Shown piece after piece: positions 41,986 through 54,165 of a stretch of 64,000 nucleotides of DNA; the first letter of the stretch is position 1, and each line of letters starts with the position of its first letter. Under the pieces are notes generated by a model. That model saw only the letters and a list, made by a program, of their open reading frames with translations, ran no database searches and had not been told where the DNA came from. Source of the DNA: Calliopsis andreniformis (lineage: Eukaryota > Arthropoda > Insecta > Hymenoptera > Andrenidae); assembly GCF_051401765.1 (NCBI RefSeq), contig NW_027480423.1, forward strand, positions 5,766,001 through 5,830,000, read 5' to 3'. The position numbers were made by a program, and so were the translations under genes.

Positions 41986-43743
41986 ATCAGGAATAATTGC
42001 AACCAGTTTGAAAGTGATGGCCAATTCTACGTTCCGGGCAACCTAGGCTTCACACTAGGGCGTTGCTCCACCAGATCGAATAGTTAGTGCGTTAGAAGTC
42101 AACGCCAGAAGCATAAAATACAATATAAATAGAACAGTTTTTCCATCGTATAAAACGAATAATTGCAACCAGTATGAAACTTATGGTCATTTCTACTTTC
42201 CGAGCAACCTAGGCTTCACTCTAGGGCGTTGCTCCAACAGATTGAATAGTTAGGGCCTTAGAAGTGAACGCCCGAACCATAAAATGCAAAAAAAATACAA
42301 CAGTGTTTCCATCATATAACAGGAATAATTGCAACCTGTTTGAAAGTGATGGACAATTCTACGTTCCGGGCAACCTAGGTTTCACTCCAGGGCGTTGCTC
42401 CACCAGACCGAATAGTTACGGCCTAAGAAGTCAACGCCAGAAGCATAAAATACGATATAAATACAACAGCTTTTCCATCGTATAAAACGAATAATTGCAA
42501 CCAGCGTGAAAGTAATGGTCATTTCTATGTTCCGAGCACCCTAGGCGTCACTCTAGGGCGTTGCTCCACCACATCTAATAGCTACGGCCTTAGGAGTCAA
42601 CGCCAGAGGCATAAAGTACAATATAAATACCACAGTTTTTCCATCGTATAAAACGAATAATTGCAACCAGTATGAAACTTATGGTCATTTCTACTTTCCG
42701 AGCAAGCTAGGCTTCACCCTAGGGCGTTGCACCAACAGATTGAATAGTTAGGGCCTAAGAAGTCAACGCCCGAAGCATAAAATGCAATAAAAATACAACA
42801 GTGTTTCCATCGTATAAAACGAATAATTGCAACCAGTGTGAAACTTAAGGTCATTTCTACTTTCCGAGTAAGCTAGGCTTCACCATAGGGCGTTGCTCCA
42901 ACAGATTGTATAGTTAGGGCCATAGAAGTCAACGCCCGGACCGTAAAATTCAAAAAAAATACAACAGTGTTTACATCATATATCAGGTATAATTGCAACC
43001 AGTTTGAAAGTGATGGCCAATTCTACGTTCCGGGCAACCTAGGTTTCACTCCAGGGCGTTGCTCCACCAGACCGAATAGTTACGGCCTAAGAAGTCAACG
43101 CCAGAAGCATAAAATACGATATAAATACAACAGCTTTTCCACCGTATAAAACGAATAATTACAACCAGTATGAAACTTATGGTCATTTCTACTTTCCGAG
43201 CAAGCTAGGCTTCACCCTACGGCGTTGCTCCAACAGATTGAATAGTTTGGGCCTTAGAAGTCAACGCCCGAAGCATAAAATGCAATAAAAATGCAACAGT
43301 GTATCCATCATATAACAGGAATAATTGCAACCAGTTTGAAAGTGATGGCCAATTCTACGTTCCGGGTAACCTAGGCTTCACTCTAGGGCGTTGCTCCACC
43401 AGATCGAATAGTTAGTGCCTTAGAAGTCAACGCCAGAAGCATAAAATACAATATAAATACAACAGCTTTTCCATAGTATAAAACGAATAATTGCAGCCAG
43501 TATGAAACTTATGGTCATTCCTACTTTCCGAGTAACCCAGGCTTCACCCTAGGGCGTTGCTCCAACAGATTGAATAGTTAGGGCCTTAGAAGTCAACGCC
43601 CGAAACATAAAATGCAATAAAAATACAATAGTGTATCCATCATATAACAGGAATAATTGCAACCAGTTTGAAAGTGATGGCCAATTCTACGTTCCGGGCA
43701 ACCTAGGCTTCACTCTAGGGCGTTGCTCCGCCAGATCGAACAG

Positions 43744-45305
43744 TTAGTGCCTTAGAAGTCAACGCCAGAAGCATACAATACAATATAAATACAACAGATC
43801 TTCCATCGTATAAAACGAATAATTGCAACCAGTATGAAACTTATGGTCATTTCTACTTTCCGAGCAACCTAGGCTTCGCCCTAGGGCGTTGCTCCAACAG
43901 ATTGAATAGTTAGGGCCTTAGAAGTCATCGCCCGAACCATAAATTGCAAAAAAAATACAACAGTGTTTCCATCATATATCAGGAACAATTGCAACCAGTT
44001 TGAAAGTGATGGCCAATTCTACGTTCCAGGCAACCTAGGCTTCACTCTAGGGCGTTGCTCCACCAGATCGAGTAGTTAGTGCCTTAGAAGTCAACGCCAG
44101 AAGCAAAAAATACAATATAAATACAACAGTTTTTCCATCGTATAAAACGAATAATTGCACCCAGTATGAAACTTATGGTCATTTCTACTTTCCGAGCAAC
44201 CTAGGCTTCACCCTAGGGCGTTGCTCCAACAGATTGAATAGTTAGGACCTTAGAAGTCAACGCCCGAACCATAAAATGCAAAAAAAATACAACAGTGTTT
44301 CCATCATATATCATTAATAATTGCAACCAGTTTGAAAGTGATGGCCAATTCTACGTTCCGGGCAACCTAGGTTTCACTCCAGGGCGTTGCTCCACCAGAC
44401 CGAATAGTTACGGCCTAAGAAGTCAACGCCAGAACCATAAAATACGATATAAATACAACAGCTTTTCCATCGTATAAAACGAATAATTACAACCAGTATG
44501 AAACTTATGGTCATTTCTACTTTCCGAGCAAGCTAGGCTTCACTCTAGGGCGTTGCTCCAGCAGATTGAATAGTTAGGGCCTTAGAAGTCAACGCCCGAA
44601 GCATAAAATGCAATAAAAATACAACAGTATATCCATCATATAACAGGAATAATTGCAACCAGTATGAAAGTGATGGCCAATTCTACGTTCCGGGCAACCT
44701 AGGCTTCACTCTAGGGCGTTGCTCCACCAGATCGAATAGTTAGTGCCTTAGAAGTCAACGCCAGAAGCATACAATACAATATAAATACAACAGTTCTTCC
44801 ATCGTATAAAACGAATAATTGCAACCAGTATGAAACTTATGGTCATTTCTACTTTCCGAGCAACCTAGGCTTCGCCCTAGGGCGTTGCTCCAACAGATTG
44901 AATAGTTAGGGCCTTAGAAGTCATCGCCCGAACCATAAATTGCAAAAAAAATACAACAGTGTTTCCATCATATATCAGGAACAATTGCAACCAGTTTGAA
45001 AGTGATAGCCAATTCTACGTTCCAGGCAACCTAGGCTTCACTCTCGGGCGTTGCTCCACCAGATCGAGTAGTTAGTGCCTTAGAAGTCAACGCCAGAAGC
45101 AAAAAATACAATATAAATACAACAGTTTTTCCATCGTATAAAACGAATAATTGCACCCAGTATGAAACTTATGGTCATTTCTACTTTCCGAGCAACCTAG
45201 GTTTCACCCTAGGGCGTTGCTCCAACAGATTGAATAGTCAGGACCTTAGAAGTCAACGCCCGAACCATAAAATGCAAAAAAAATACAACAGTGTTTCCAT
45301 CATAT
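43744..45305 (+). repeat. 20-monomer repeat, second copy segment
   Basis: Second copy of 40424-41985. It departs near 45305, where 'ATATAACAGGAATAATTGC' and 'AACCTGTTTGAAAG' replace the first-copy sequence and instead match 42300-42360. This indicates a register-preserving switch between templates. Confidence 0.88.
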
Positions 45306-45622
45306 AACAGGAATAATTGCAACCTGTTTGAAAGTGATGGACAATTCTACGTTCCGGGCAACCTAGGCATCACTCTATTGCGTTGCTGCACCAGATCGAA
45401 TAGTTAGTGCCTTAGAAGTCAACGCCAGAAGCATAAAATACAATATAAATACAACAGTTTTTCCATTGTATAAAACGAATAATTGGAACCAGTATGAAAC
45501 TTATGGTCATTTCTACTTTCCGTGCAACCTAGGCTTCACCCTAGGGCGTTGCTCCAACAGATTGAATAGTCTGCGCCTTAGAAGTCAACGCCCGAACCAT
45601 AAAATGCAAAAAAAATACAACA

Positions 45623-48128
45623 GTGTTTCCATCATATATCAGGAATAATTGCAACCAGTTTGAAAGTGGTGGCCAATTCTACGTTCCGGGCAACCTAGGT
45701 TTCACTCCAGGGCGTTGCTCCACCAGATCGAATAGTTACGGCCTAAGAAGTCAACGCCAGAAGCATAAAATACGATATAAAGACAACAGCTTTTCCATCG
45801 TCTAAAACGAATAATTGCAAGCAGTATGAAACCTATGGTCATTTCTACTTTCCGAGCAAGCTAGGCTACACGCTAAGGCGTTGCTCCACCAGATCGATTC
45901 GCTAGTGCCTTAGAAGTCAACGCCAGAAGCATAAAATACAATATAAATACAACAGTTTTTCCATCGTATAAAACGAATAATTGCAACCAGTATGAAACTT
46001 ATGGTCATTTCTACTTTCCGAGCAACCTAGGCTTCACCCTAGGGCGCTGCTCCAGCAGATTGAATAGTTAGGGCCATAGAAGTCAACGCCCGAACAAAAA
46101 AATGCAAAAAAAATACAACAGTGTTTCCATCATATATCAGGAATAATTGCAACCAGTTTGAAAGTGATGGCCAATTCTACGTTCCGGGCAACCTAGGCTT
46201 CACTCTATTGCGTTGCTCCACCAGATCGAATAGTTAGTGCCTTAGAAGTCAACGCCAGAAGCATAAAATACAATATAAATACAACAGTTTTTCCATCGTA
46301 TAAAACGAATAATTGCAACCAGTATGAAACTTATGGACATTTCTACTTTCCGAGCAACCTAGGCTTCACCCTAGGGCGTTGCTCCAACAGATTGAATAGT
46401 TAGGGCCTTAGAAGTCAACGCCCGAACCATAAAATGCAAGAAAAATACAACATTGTTTCCATCATATATCAGGAATAATTGCAACCTGTTTGAAAGTGAT
46501 GGCCAATTCTACGTTCCGGGCAACCTAGGCCTCACTCCAGGGCGTTGCTCCACCAGACCGAATAGTTACGGCCTAAGAAGTCAACGCCAGAAGCATAAAA
46601 TACGATATAAATACAACAGCTTTTCCATCGTATAAAACGAATAATTGCAACCAGTATGAACCTTATGGTCATTTCTACTTTCCGAGCAAGCTAGGCTTCA
46701 CCCTAGGGCGTTGGTCCAACAGATTGAATAGTTAGGGCCTTAGAAGTCAACGCCCGAAGCATAAAATGCTATAAAAATACAACAGTGTATCCATCATATA
46801 ACAGGAATAATTGCAACCAGTTTGAAAGTGATTTCCAATTCTACGTTCCGGGCAACCTAGGCTTCACTCTAGGGCGTTGCTCCACCAGATCGAATAGTTA
46901 GTGCCTTAGAAGTCAACGCCAGAAGCATAAAATACAATATAAATACAACAGTTTTTCCATCGTATAAAACGAATAATTGCAACCAGTATGACACTTATGG
47001 TCATTTCTACTTTCCGAGCAACCTAGGCTTCACCCTAGGGCGTTGCTCCAACAGATTGAATAGTTAGTGCCTTAGAAGTCAACGCCAGAAGCATAAAATA
47101 CAACATAAATACAACAGTTTTTCCATCGTATAAAACGAATAATTGCAACCAGTATGAAACTTATGGATATTTCTACTTTCCGAGCAACCTAGCCTTCATC
47201 CTAGGGCGTTGCTCCAACAGATTGTATAGTTAGGGCCTTAGAAGTCAACGCCCGTACCGTAAAATTCAAAAAAAATACAACAGTGTTTACATCATATATC
47301 AGGTATAATTGCAACCAGTTTGAAAGTGATGGCCAATTCTACGTTCCGGGCAACCTAGGTTGCACTCCAGGGCGTTGCTCCACCAGACCGAATAGTTACG
47401 GCCTAAGAAGTCAACGCCAGAAGCATAAAATACGATATAAATACAACAGCTTTTCCACCGTATAAAACGAATAATTACAACCAGTATGAAACTTATGGTC
47501 ATTTCTACTTTCCGAGCAAGCTAGGCTTCACCCTACGGCGTTGCTCCAACAGATTGAATAGTTAGGGCCTTAGAAGTCAACGCCCGAAGCATAAAATGCA
47601 ATAAAAGTGCAACAGTGTATCCATCATATAACAGGAATATATGCAACCAGTTTGAAAGTGATGGCCAATTCTACGTTCGGGCAACCTAGGCTTCACTCTA
47701 GGGCGTTGCTCCGCCAGATCGAACAGTTAGTGCCTTAGAAGCCAACGCCAGAAGCATACAATACAATATAAAGACAACAGTTCTTCCATCGTATAAAACG
47801 AATAATTGCAACCAGTATGAAGCTTATGGTCATTTCTACTTTCCGAGCAACCTAGGCTTCACCCTAGGGCGTTGCTCCAACAGATTGAAAAGTTAGGACC
47901 TTAGAAGTCAACGCCCGAACCATAAAATGCAAAAAAAATACAACAGTGTTTCCATCATATATCATTAATAATTGCAACCAGTTTGAAAGTGATGGCCAAT
48001 TCTACGTTCCGGGCAACCTAGGTTTCACTCCAGGGCGTTGCTCCACCAGACCGAATAGTTACGGCCTAAGAAGTCAACGCCAGAAGCATAAAATACAATA
48101 TAAATACAACAGTTTTTCCATCGTATAA
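45623..48128 (+). repeat. 5-monomer (830-bp) periodic stretch
   Basis: The segment beginning 'TGTTTCCATCATATATCAGG' is at about 45623 and 46453 and, with TGTTTACATC, at 47283, each 830 bp apart (5 x 166). The 47283 copy shares its TGTTTACATC and CAGGTATAATTGC variants with 42967, 26 monomers upstream. A monomer near 47680 is 1 bp short (ACGTTCGGGC). Confidence 0.82.
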
Positions 48129-48723
48129 AACGAATAATTGCAACCAGTGTGAAACTTATGGTCATTACTGCTTTGCGAGCAACCTAGGCTTCACCCTAGG
48201 GCGTTGCTCCAACAGATTGAATAGTTAGGGCCTTAGAAGTCAACGCCCGAAGCATAAAATACAAAATAAATAGAATGGTTTTTCCATTGTATAAAACGAA
48301 TAATAGCTACCAGTGTAAAAGCTATGGTCATTTCTACGTTCCGGGCAACCTAGGCTTCACTGTATGGCGTTCTTCCACCACATCGAATAGCTACGGCCTC
48401 AGAAGTCAACGCCTGAAGTATTTAAATACAATAAAAATACAACAGTCTTTCCATTCTATAACAGGAATAATTGCAACCCGTGTGATAGTGATGGTCATTT
48501 CTACGTTCGAGGCAACCTAGGCTTTACTCTAGGGCGTTGCTCCACAAGATCGAACAGTTAGGGACTAAGAAGTCAACGCCAGAAGCATAAAATACAATAT
48601 AAATATAACAGTTTTTCCATCGTATAAAACGAATAATAGCAACCAGTGTGAAAGTTATGGTCTATTCTACTTTCCGGGCAACCTAGGTTTCACTCCAGGG
48701 CGTTGCTCCACCAGATCGAATAG
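48080..48723 (+). repeat. Right member of the 640-bp direct repeat pair
   Basis: Matches 39780-40423 at +8,300 bp. After it the sequence returns to monomers like those elsewhere. With its partner it delimits the A8 subfamily block, as expected if that block is one 50-monomer tandem unit that ends in a partial second copy. Confidence 0.9.
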
Positions 48724-49100
48724 TTACGGCCTAAGAAGTCAACGCCAGAAGCATAAAATACGATAAAGATGCAACAGTTTTTCCTTCGTATAAAATGAAT
48801 AATTGCAAACAGTGAAAGATATGGACATTTCTACGTTCCCGGCTACATAGGCTTCACCCTATGGCGTATTTCCACCACATCGAATAGCAACGGCCTCAGA
48901 AGTCAACGCCAGAAGCATAAAATACAATATAAATACAACAGCTTTTCCATCGTATAAAACGAATAATTGCTACCAGTGTAAAAGTTATGGTCATTTGTAC
49001 GTTCCGGGCAACCTAGGCTTCACTGTATGGCGTTCTTCCACCACATCGAATAGCTACGGCCTTAGAAGTCAACGCCTGAAGTATAAAATACAATAAAAAT
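48724..49100 (+). repeat. Short mixed satellite junction segment
   Basis: Two to three ordinary monomers between the 8.3-kb unit and block C. One near 48811 reads 'AAACAGTGAAAGATATGG', 2 bp shorter than the usual CAGTGTGAAAG, probably loss of one TG step. Confidence 0.8.
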
Positions 49101-51535
49101 ACAACAGCTTTTCCATCATATAACAGGAATATTTGCAACCAGTTCGAAAGTGATGGTAATTGCTACGTTCCGGGCAACTGAGGCTTCACTCTAGGGCGTT
49201 GCTCCACCAGATCGAATAGTTAGTGCCTTAGAAGTCAACGCCAGAAGCATAAGATACAATATAAATACAACAGTTTTTCCATCGTATAAAAGGATTAATT
49301 GCAACCAGTTTGAAAGTGATGGTCATTTCTACGTTCCGGGCAACCTAGGCTTCACTCTAGGGCGTTGCTCCGCCAGATCGAATAGTTAGTGCCTTAGAAG
49401 TCAACGCCAGAAGCATAAAATACAATATAAACACAACAGTTTTTCCATCGTATAAGACAAATAATTGCTACCAGTATGGAAGTGATGGTCATTTCTACGT
49501 TCCGGGCAACCTAGGCCTCACTCTAGGGCGTTGTTCCACCAGATTGAATAGTTAGGGCCTAAGAAATCAACGCCAGAAACATAAAATACAATATAAATAT
49601 AACAGTTTTTCCATCGTATAAAACGAATAATTTCAACCAGTGTGATTGTTATGGTCATTTCTACATTCCGAGCAACCTAGGCTTCACTCTAGGGCGTTGA
49701 TCCACCAGATAGAATAGTTAGGGCATCAGAAGTCAACGCCAGAAGCATAAAATTCAATAAAGGTGCAACAGTTTTTCCATCGTATAGCAGGAATAACTGC
49801 AAACAGTGTGAAAGTACTGGTCATTTCTACGTTCCGGGTAACCTAGGCTTCACTCTAGGGCGTTGTTCCATCAGAGCGAGTAGTTAGGGCCTAAGAAGGC
49901 AACGCCAGAAGCATAAAATACAATATAAATACAACAGTTTTTCCATCTTATAATACGAATAATTGCAACCAGTATGAAAGTTAACGTCATTTCTACTTTC
50001 CGGGTAACCTAGGCTTCACCCTAGGGCGTTGCTCCAACAGATTGAATAGCTAGGGCCTTAGAAGTCAACGCCCGAAGCATAAAATACAATATAAATACAA
50101 CAGTTTTTCCATCATATAACAGGAATAATTGCAACCAGTTTGAAAGTGATGGTCATTTCTCCGTTCCGGGCAACCTTAGCTTCACTCTATTGCGTTGTTC
50201 CACCAGATCGAATAGTTAGGGGCTAAGAAGTCAACGCCAGAAGCGTAAGATTCAATAAAGGTGCAACAGTTTTTCCATCGTATAGCAGGAATAACTGCAA
50301 ACAGTGTGAAAGTACTGGCCATTTCTACGTTCCGGGTAACCTAGGCTTCACTCTAGGGCGTTGTTCCATCAGAGCGAGTAGTTAGGGCCTAAGAAGGCAA
50401 CGCCAGAAGCATAAAATACAATATAAATACAACAGTTTTTCCATCTTATAATACGAATAATTGCAACCAGTATGAAAGTTAACGTCATTTCTACTTTCCG
50501 GGTAACCTAGGCTTCACCCTAGGGCGTTGCTCCAACTGATTGGATAGCTAGGGCCTTAGAAGTCAACGCCCGAAGCATAAAATACAATATAAATACAACA
50601 GTTTTTCCAACGTATAAAACGAATAATTGCAACCAGTATTAAAGTTATGGTCATTTCTACGTTCCGGGCAACCTAGGCTTCACTCTATGGCGTTCTTCCA
50701 CTACATCGAATAGCAACGGCCTCAGAAGTCAACGCCTGAAGCATAAAATACAATAAAAATACAACAGTCTTTCCATCTTATAAAACGAATAATTGCTACC
50801 GGTGTGAAAGTTATGGTCATTTCTACGTTCCGGGCAACCTAGGCGTCACTCTAGTGCGTTGCTCCACCACATCTAATAGCTACGGTCTTAGACGTCAACG
50901 ACAGAAGCATAAAATTCAATAAAGATGCAACAGCTTTTCCTACGTATAAGACGAATAATTGCAACCAGTGTGAAAGTTATTGTCATTTCTACTTTCCGGG
51001 CAACCTAGGCTGCACCCTAGGGCGTTGCTCCAACAGATTGAATAGTTAGGACCTTAGAAGTCAATGCCCGAAGCATAAAATGCAATAAAAATACAACAGT
51101 TTTTCCATTGTATAGCATGACTAATTGCAACCAGTGCGAAAGTAAAGATCATTTCGACGTTTCGGGCATCCTAGACTTAACTCTGAGGCGTTGCTCCACC
51201 AGGTCGAAGAGTTAGGGTCTAAGAAGTCAACATCGGAAGCATAAAATACAATATAAACGCAACAGCTTTTCCAACGTAGAAAACGAATAATTGCAACCTG
51301 TGTGAAGGTTATGGTCATATCTACGATCCGGGTACCTTGGCTTCACTGTAGGGTGTTGCTCCACCAGATCGAATAGGTAGGGCCATAGAAGTCTACGCCC
51401 GAAGCATAAAATACAATAAATATACGAGAGTTTTTCCATCCTATATCAGGAATAATATCAACCAGTGTGAAAGTGATGGACATTTCTACGTGCCGGGCAA
51501 CGTAGGCTTCACTCCAGGGCGTTGTTCCACCAGAT
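49101..51535 (+). repeat. Block C segment 1, copy of 4606-7040
   Basis: Collinear with copy A at offset 44,495 ('AGCTTTTCCATCATATAACA' at 4611 and 49106). It includes the divergent CTAGACTTAAC monomer near 51148. It ends near 51510-51540, where the sequence switches to material matching 2,700 onward. Confidence 0.9.
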
Positions 51536-53505
51536 CGAACACTTAGGGCCTAAGAAGGCACCGCCAGAATCATAAAATACAGTATAAATATAACAGTTTT
51601 TCCATCGTATAAAACGAATAATTGCTACCGGTGTGAAAGTTATTTCCATTTCTACGATCCGGGCAACCTAGGCTTCACCCGAGGTCGTTGTTCCACCAGA
51701 TGGAACAGTTAGGGCATAAGAAGTCAACGCCAGAAGCATAAAATACGATATAAGTACAACAGTTTTTCCATCGTATAAAATGTATAATTGCAATCATTGC
51801 GAAAGTAATGGTCATTTCTACGTTTCGGGCAACATAGGCGTCACTCTAATGCGTTGCTCCACCACATCTAATAGCTACGGCCTTAGACGTCAACGACAGA
51901 AGCATAAAATACAATATAAATACAACAGTTTTGCCATCATATAAAACGAATAATTGCAACCAGTATGAAAGCTACGGTCATTTCTCCTTTAGGGGCAACC
52001 TAGGCTACACACTAGGGCGTTGCTCCTACAGATTGAATGGTTAGGGCCTTAGAAGTCAATGCCCGAAGCATAAAATGCAATAAAAATACAACAGTTTTTC
52101 CATCATATAACAGGAATATTAGCAACCAGTTGGAAAGTGATGGTAATTGCTACATTCAGGGCAACTAAGGCTTCACTCTAGGGCGTTGCTCCACCAGATC
52201 GAATAGTTAGGGCCTAAGAAGTGAACGCCAGCAGCATAAAATACAATATAAATACAACAGTTCTTCCATCATATAAAACGAATAATTGCAACCAGTATGA
52301 AGGTTATGATCATTTCTACGTTCCGGGCAACCCAGGCTTCACTCTATGGCGTTCTTCCACCATATCGAATAGCTACGGGCTCAGAAGTCAACGCCTGACG
52401 CATAAAACACAATAAAAATACAACAGTCTTTCCTCCCTATAACAGGAATAATTGCAACCAGTTTGAAAGTGATGGTCATTTCTACGTTCCGGGCAACCTA
52501 GGCTTCACTTTAGGGCGTTGCTCCACCGGATCGAATAGTTAGTGCCTTAGAAGTCAACGCCAGAAGCATAAAATACAATATAAACACAACAGTTTTTCCA
52601 TCGTTTAAAACGAATAATTGCTACCAGTATGGAAGTGATGGTCATTTCTACTTTCCGGGAATCCTAGGCTTGACTCTAGGGCGTTGCTCCACCAGATCGA
52701 ATAGTTAGTGCCTTAGAAGTCAACGACAGAAGCATTAAATACAATAAAGATGGAACAGCTTTTCCATCGTATAAAACGAATAATTGCAACCAGTGTGAAA
52801 GTTATTGTCATTTCTACTTTCCGGGAAACCTAGGCTTGACTCTAGGGCGTTGGTCCAACAGATTGAATAGTTAGGGCCAAAGAAGTCAACGCCAGAAGCA
52901 TAAGATACAATATAAATATGACAGTTTTTCCATCGTACAGAACGAATAATAGCAACCAGTCTGAAAGTTATGGTCACTTCTACGTTCCGGGCAACCTAGG
53001 CTACACCCTAGGGCGTTGCTCCAACAGATTGAATAGTTAGGGCCTTAGAAGTCAATGCCCGAAGCATAACATGCAATAAAAATACTACAGTTTTTCCATC
53101 ATATAAACGGAATAATTGCAACCAGTTTGAAAGTGATGGTCATTTCTACGTTCCGGGCAACATCGGCTTCACTCTAGGGCGTTGCTCCGCCAGATCGAAT
53201 AGTTAGTGCCTTAGAAGTCAACGCCAGAAGCATAAAATACAATATAAATACAACAGTTTTTCCATCGTATAAAACGAATAATTGCAACCAGTATGAAAGT
53301 TAACGTCATTTCTACTTTCCGGGCAACACAGGCTTCACCCTAGGGCGTTGCTCCTACAGATTGAATAGTTAGGGCCTTAGAAGTCAATGCCCGAAACATA
53401 AAATGCAATAAAAATACAACAGCTTTTCCATCATATAACAGGAATATTTGCAACCAGTTCGAAAGTGATGGTAATTGCTACGTTCCGGGCAACTGAGGCT
53501 TCACT
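51536..53505 (+). repeat. Block C segment 2, copy of 2726-4695
   Basis: Offset to copy A is now 48,810 ('CCGCCAGAATCATAAAATAC' at 2751 and 51561). The offset change from segment 1 is 4,315 bp (26 x 166 - 1), so the source order is reversed: downstream source material comes first. Homology stops near 53505. Confidence 0.9.
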
Positions 53506-54165
53506 CTAGGGCGTTGTTCCATCAGAGCGAGTAGTTAGGGCCTAAGAAGGCAACGCCAGAAGCATAAGATACAATATAAATACAACAGTTTTTCCATCTT
53601 ATAATACGAATAATTGCAACCAGTATGAAAGTTAACGTCATTTCTACTTTCCGGGTAACCTAGGCTTCACCCTAGGGCGTTGCTCCAACTGATTGGATAG
53701 CTAGGGCCTTAGAAGTCAACGCCCGAAGCATAAAATACAATATAAATACAACAGTTTTTCCAATGTATAAAACGAATAATTGCAACCAGTATTAAAGTTA
53801 TGGTCATTTCTACGTTCCGGGCAACCTAGGCTTCACTCTATGGCGTTCTTCCACTACATCGAATAGCAACGGCCTCAGAAGTCAACGCCTGAAGCATAAA
53901 ATACAATAAAAATACAACAGTCTTTCCATCTTATAAAACGAATAATTGCTACCGGTGTGAAAGTTATGGTCATTTCTACGTTCCGGGCAACCTAGGCGTC
54001 ACTCTAGTGCGTTGCTCCACCACATCTAATAGCTACGGTCTTAGACGTCAACGACAGAAGCATAAAATTCAATAAAGATGCAACAGCTTTTCCTACGTAT
54101 AAGACGAATAATTGCAACCAGTGTGAAAGTTATTGTCATTTCTACTTTCCGGGCAACCTAGGCTT
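53506..54165 (+). repeat. Block C segment 3, copy of about 5858-6517
   Basis: The offset becomes 47,648, a skip of exactly 1,162 bp (7 monomers). The 'AACTGATTGGATAG' variant at 53688 identifies the second 3-mer copy of unit A as the closest relative. Near 54165 the sequence switches to block E material. Confidence 0.88.

Larger units (their letters stand above)
40424..48080 (+). repeat. Distinct satellite subfamily block with A8 run and 5-, 6- and 20-monomer periods
   Basis: Monomers alternate between two types: one with 'CTTATGGTCATTTCTAC' followed by 'TTTCCGAGC', the other with 'TGATGGCCAATTCTACG' followed by GTTCC. Many carry TGCAAAAAAAATACAAC, an A8 tract, next to 'GTGTTTCCATC', which I do not see in other blocks. 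'AGGCTTCGCC' lies at 40551, 41547, 43871 and 44867, so spacings are 996, 2324 and 996 bp (6, 14 and 6 monomers) and the overall period is 3,320 bp (20 monomers). Near-identical segments at 45623, 46453 and 47283 are 830 bp (5 monomers) apart. The recurring 60-codon plus-strand frames here are repeat artefacts. Confidence 0.9.

Noticed and set aside
48415..48435. Possible insertion at 'GTATTTAAATACAAT' (also near 40118)
   Set aside because: It is a change of one or two bases to the usual CATAAAATACAAT, and both copies belong to the 8.3-kb repeat pair; no mobile element ends or target duplication.
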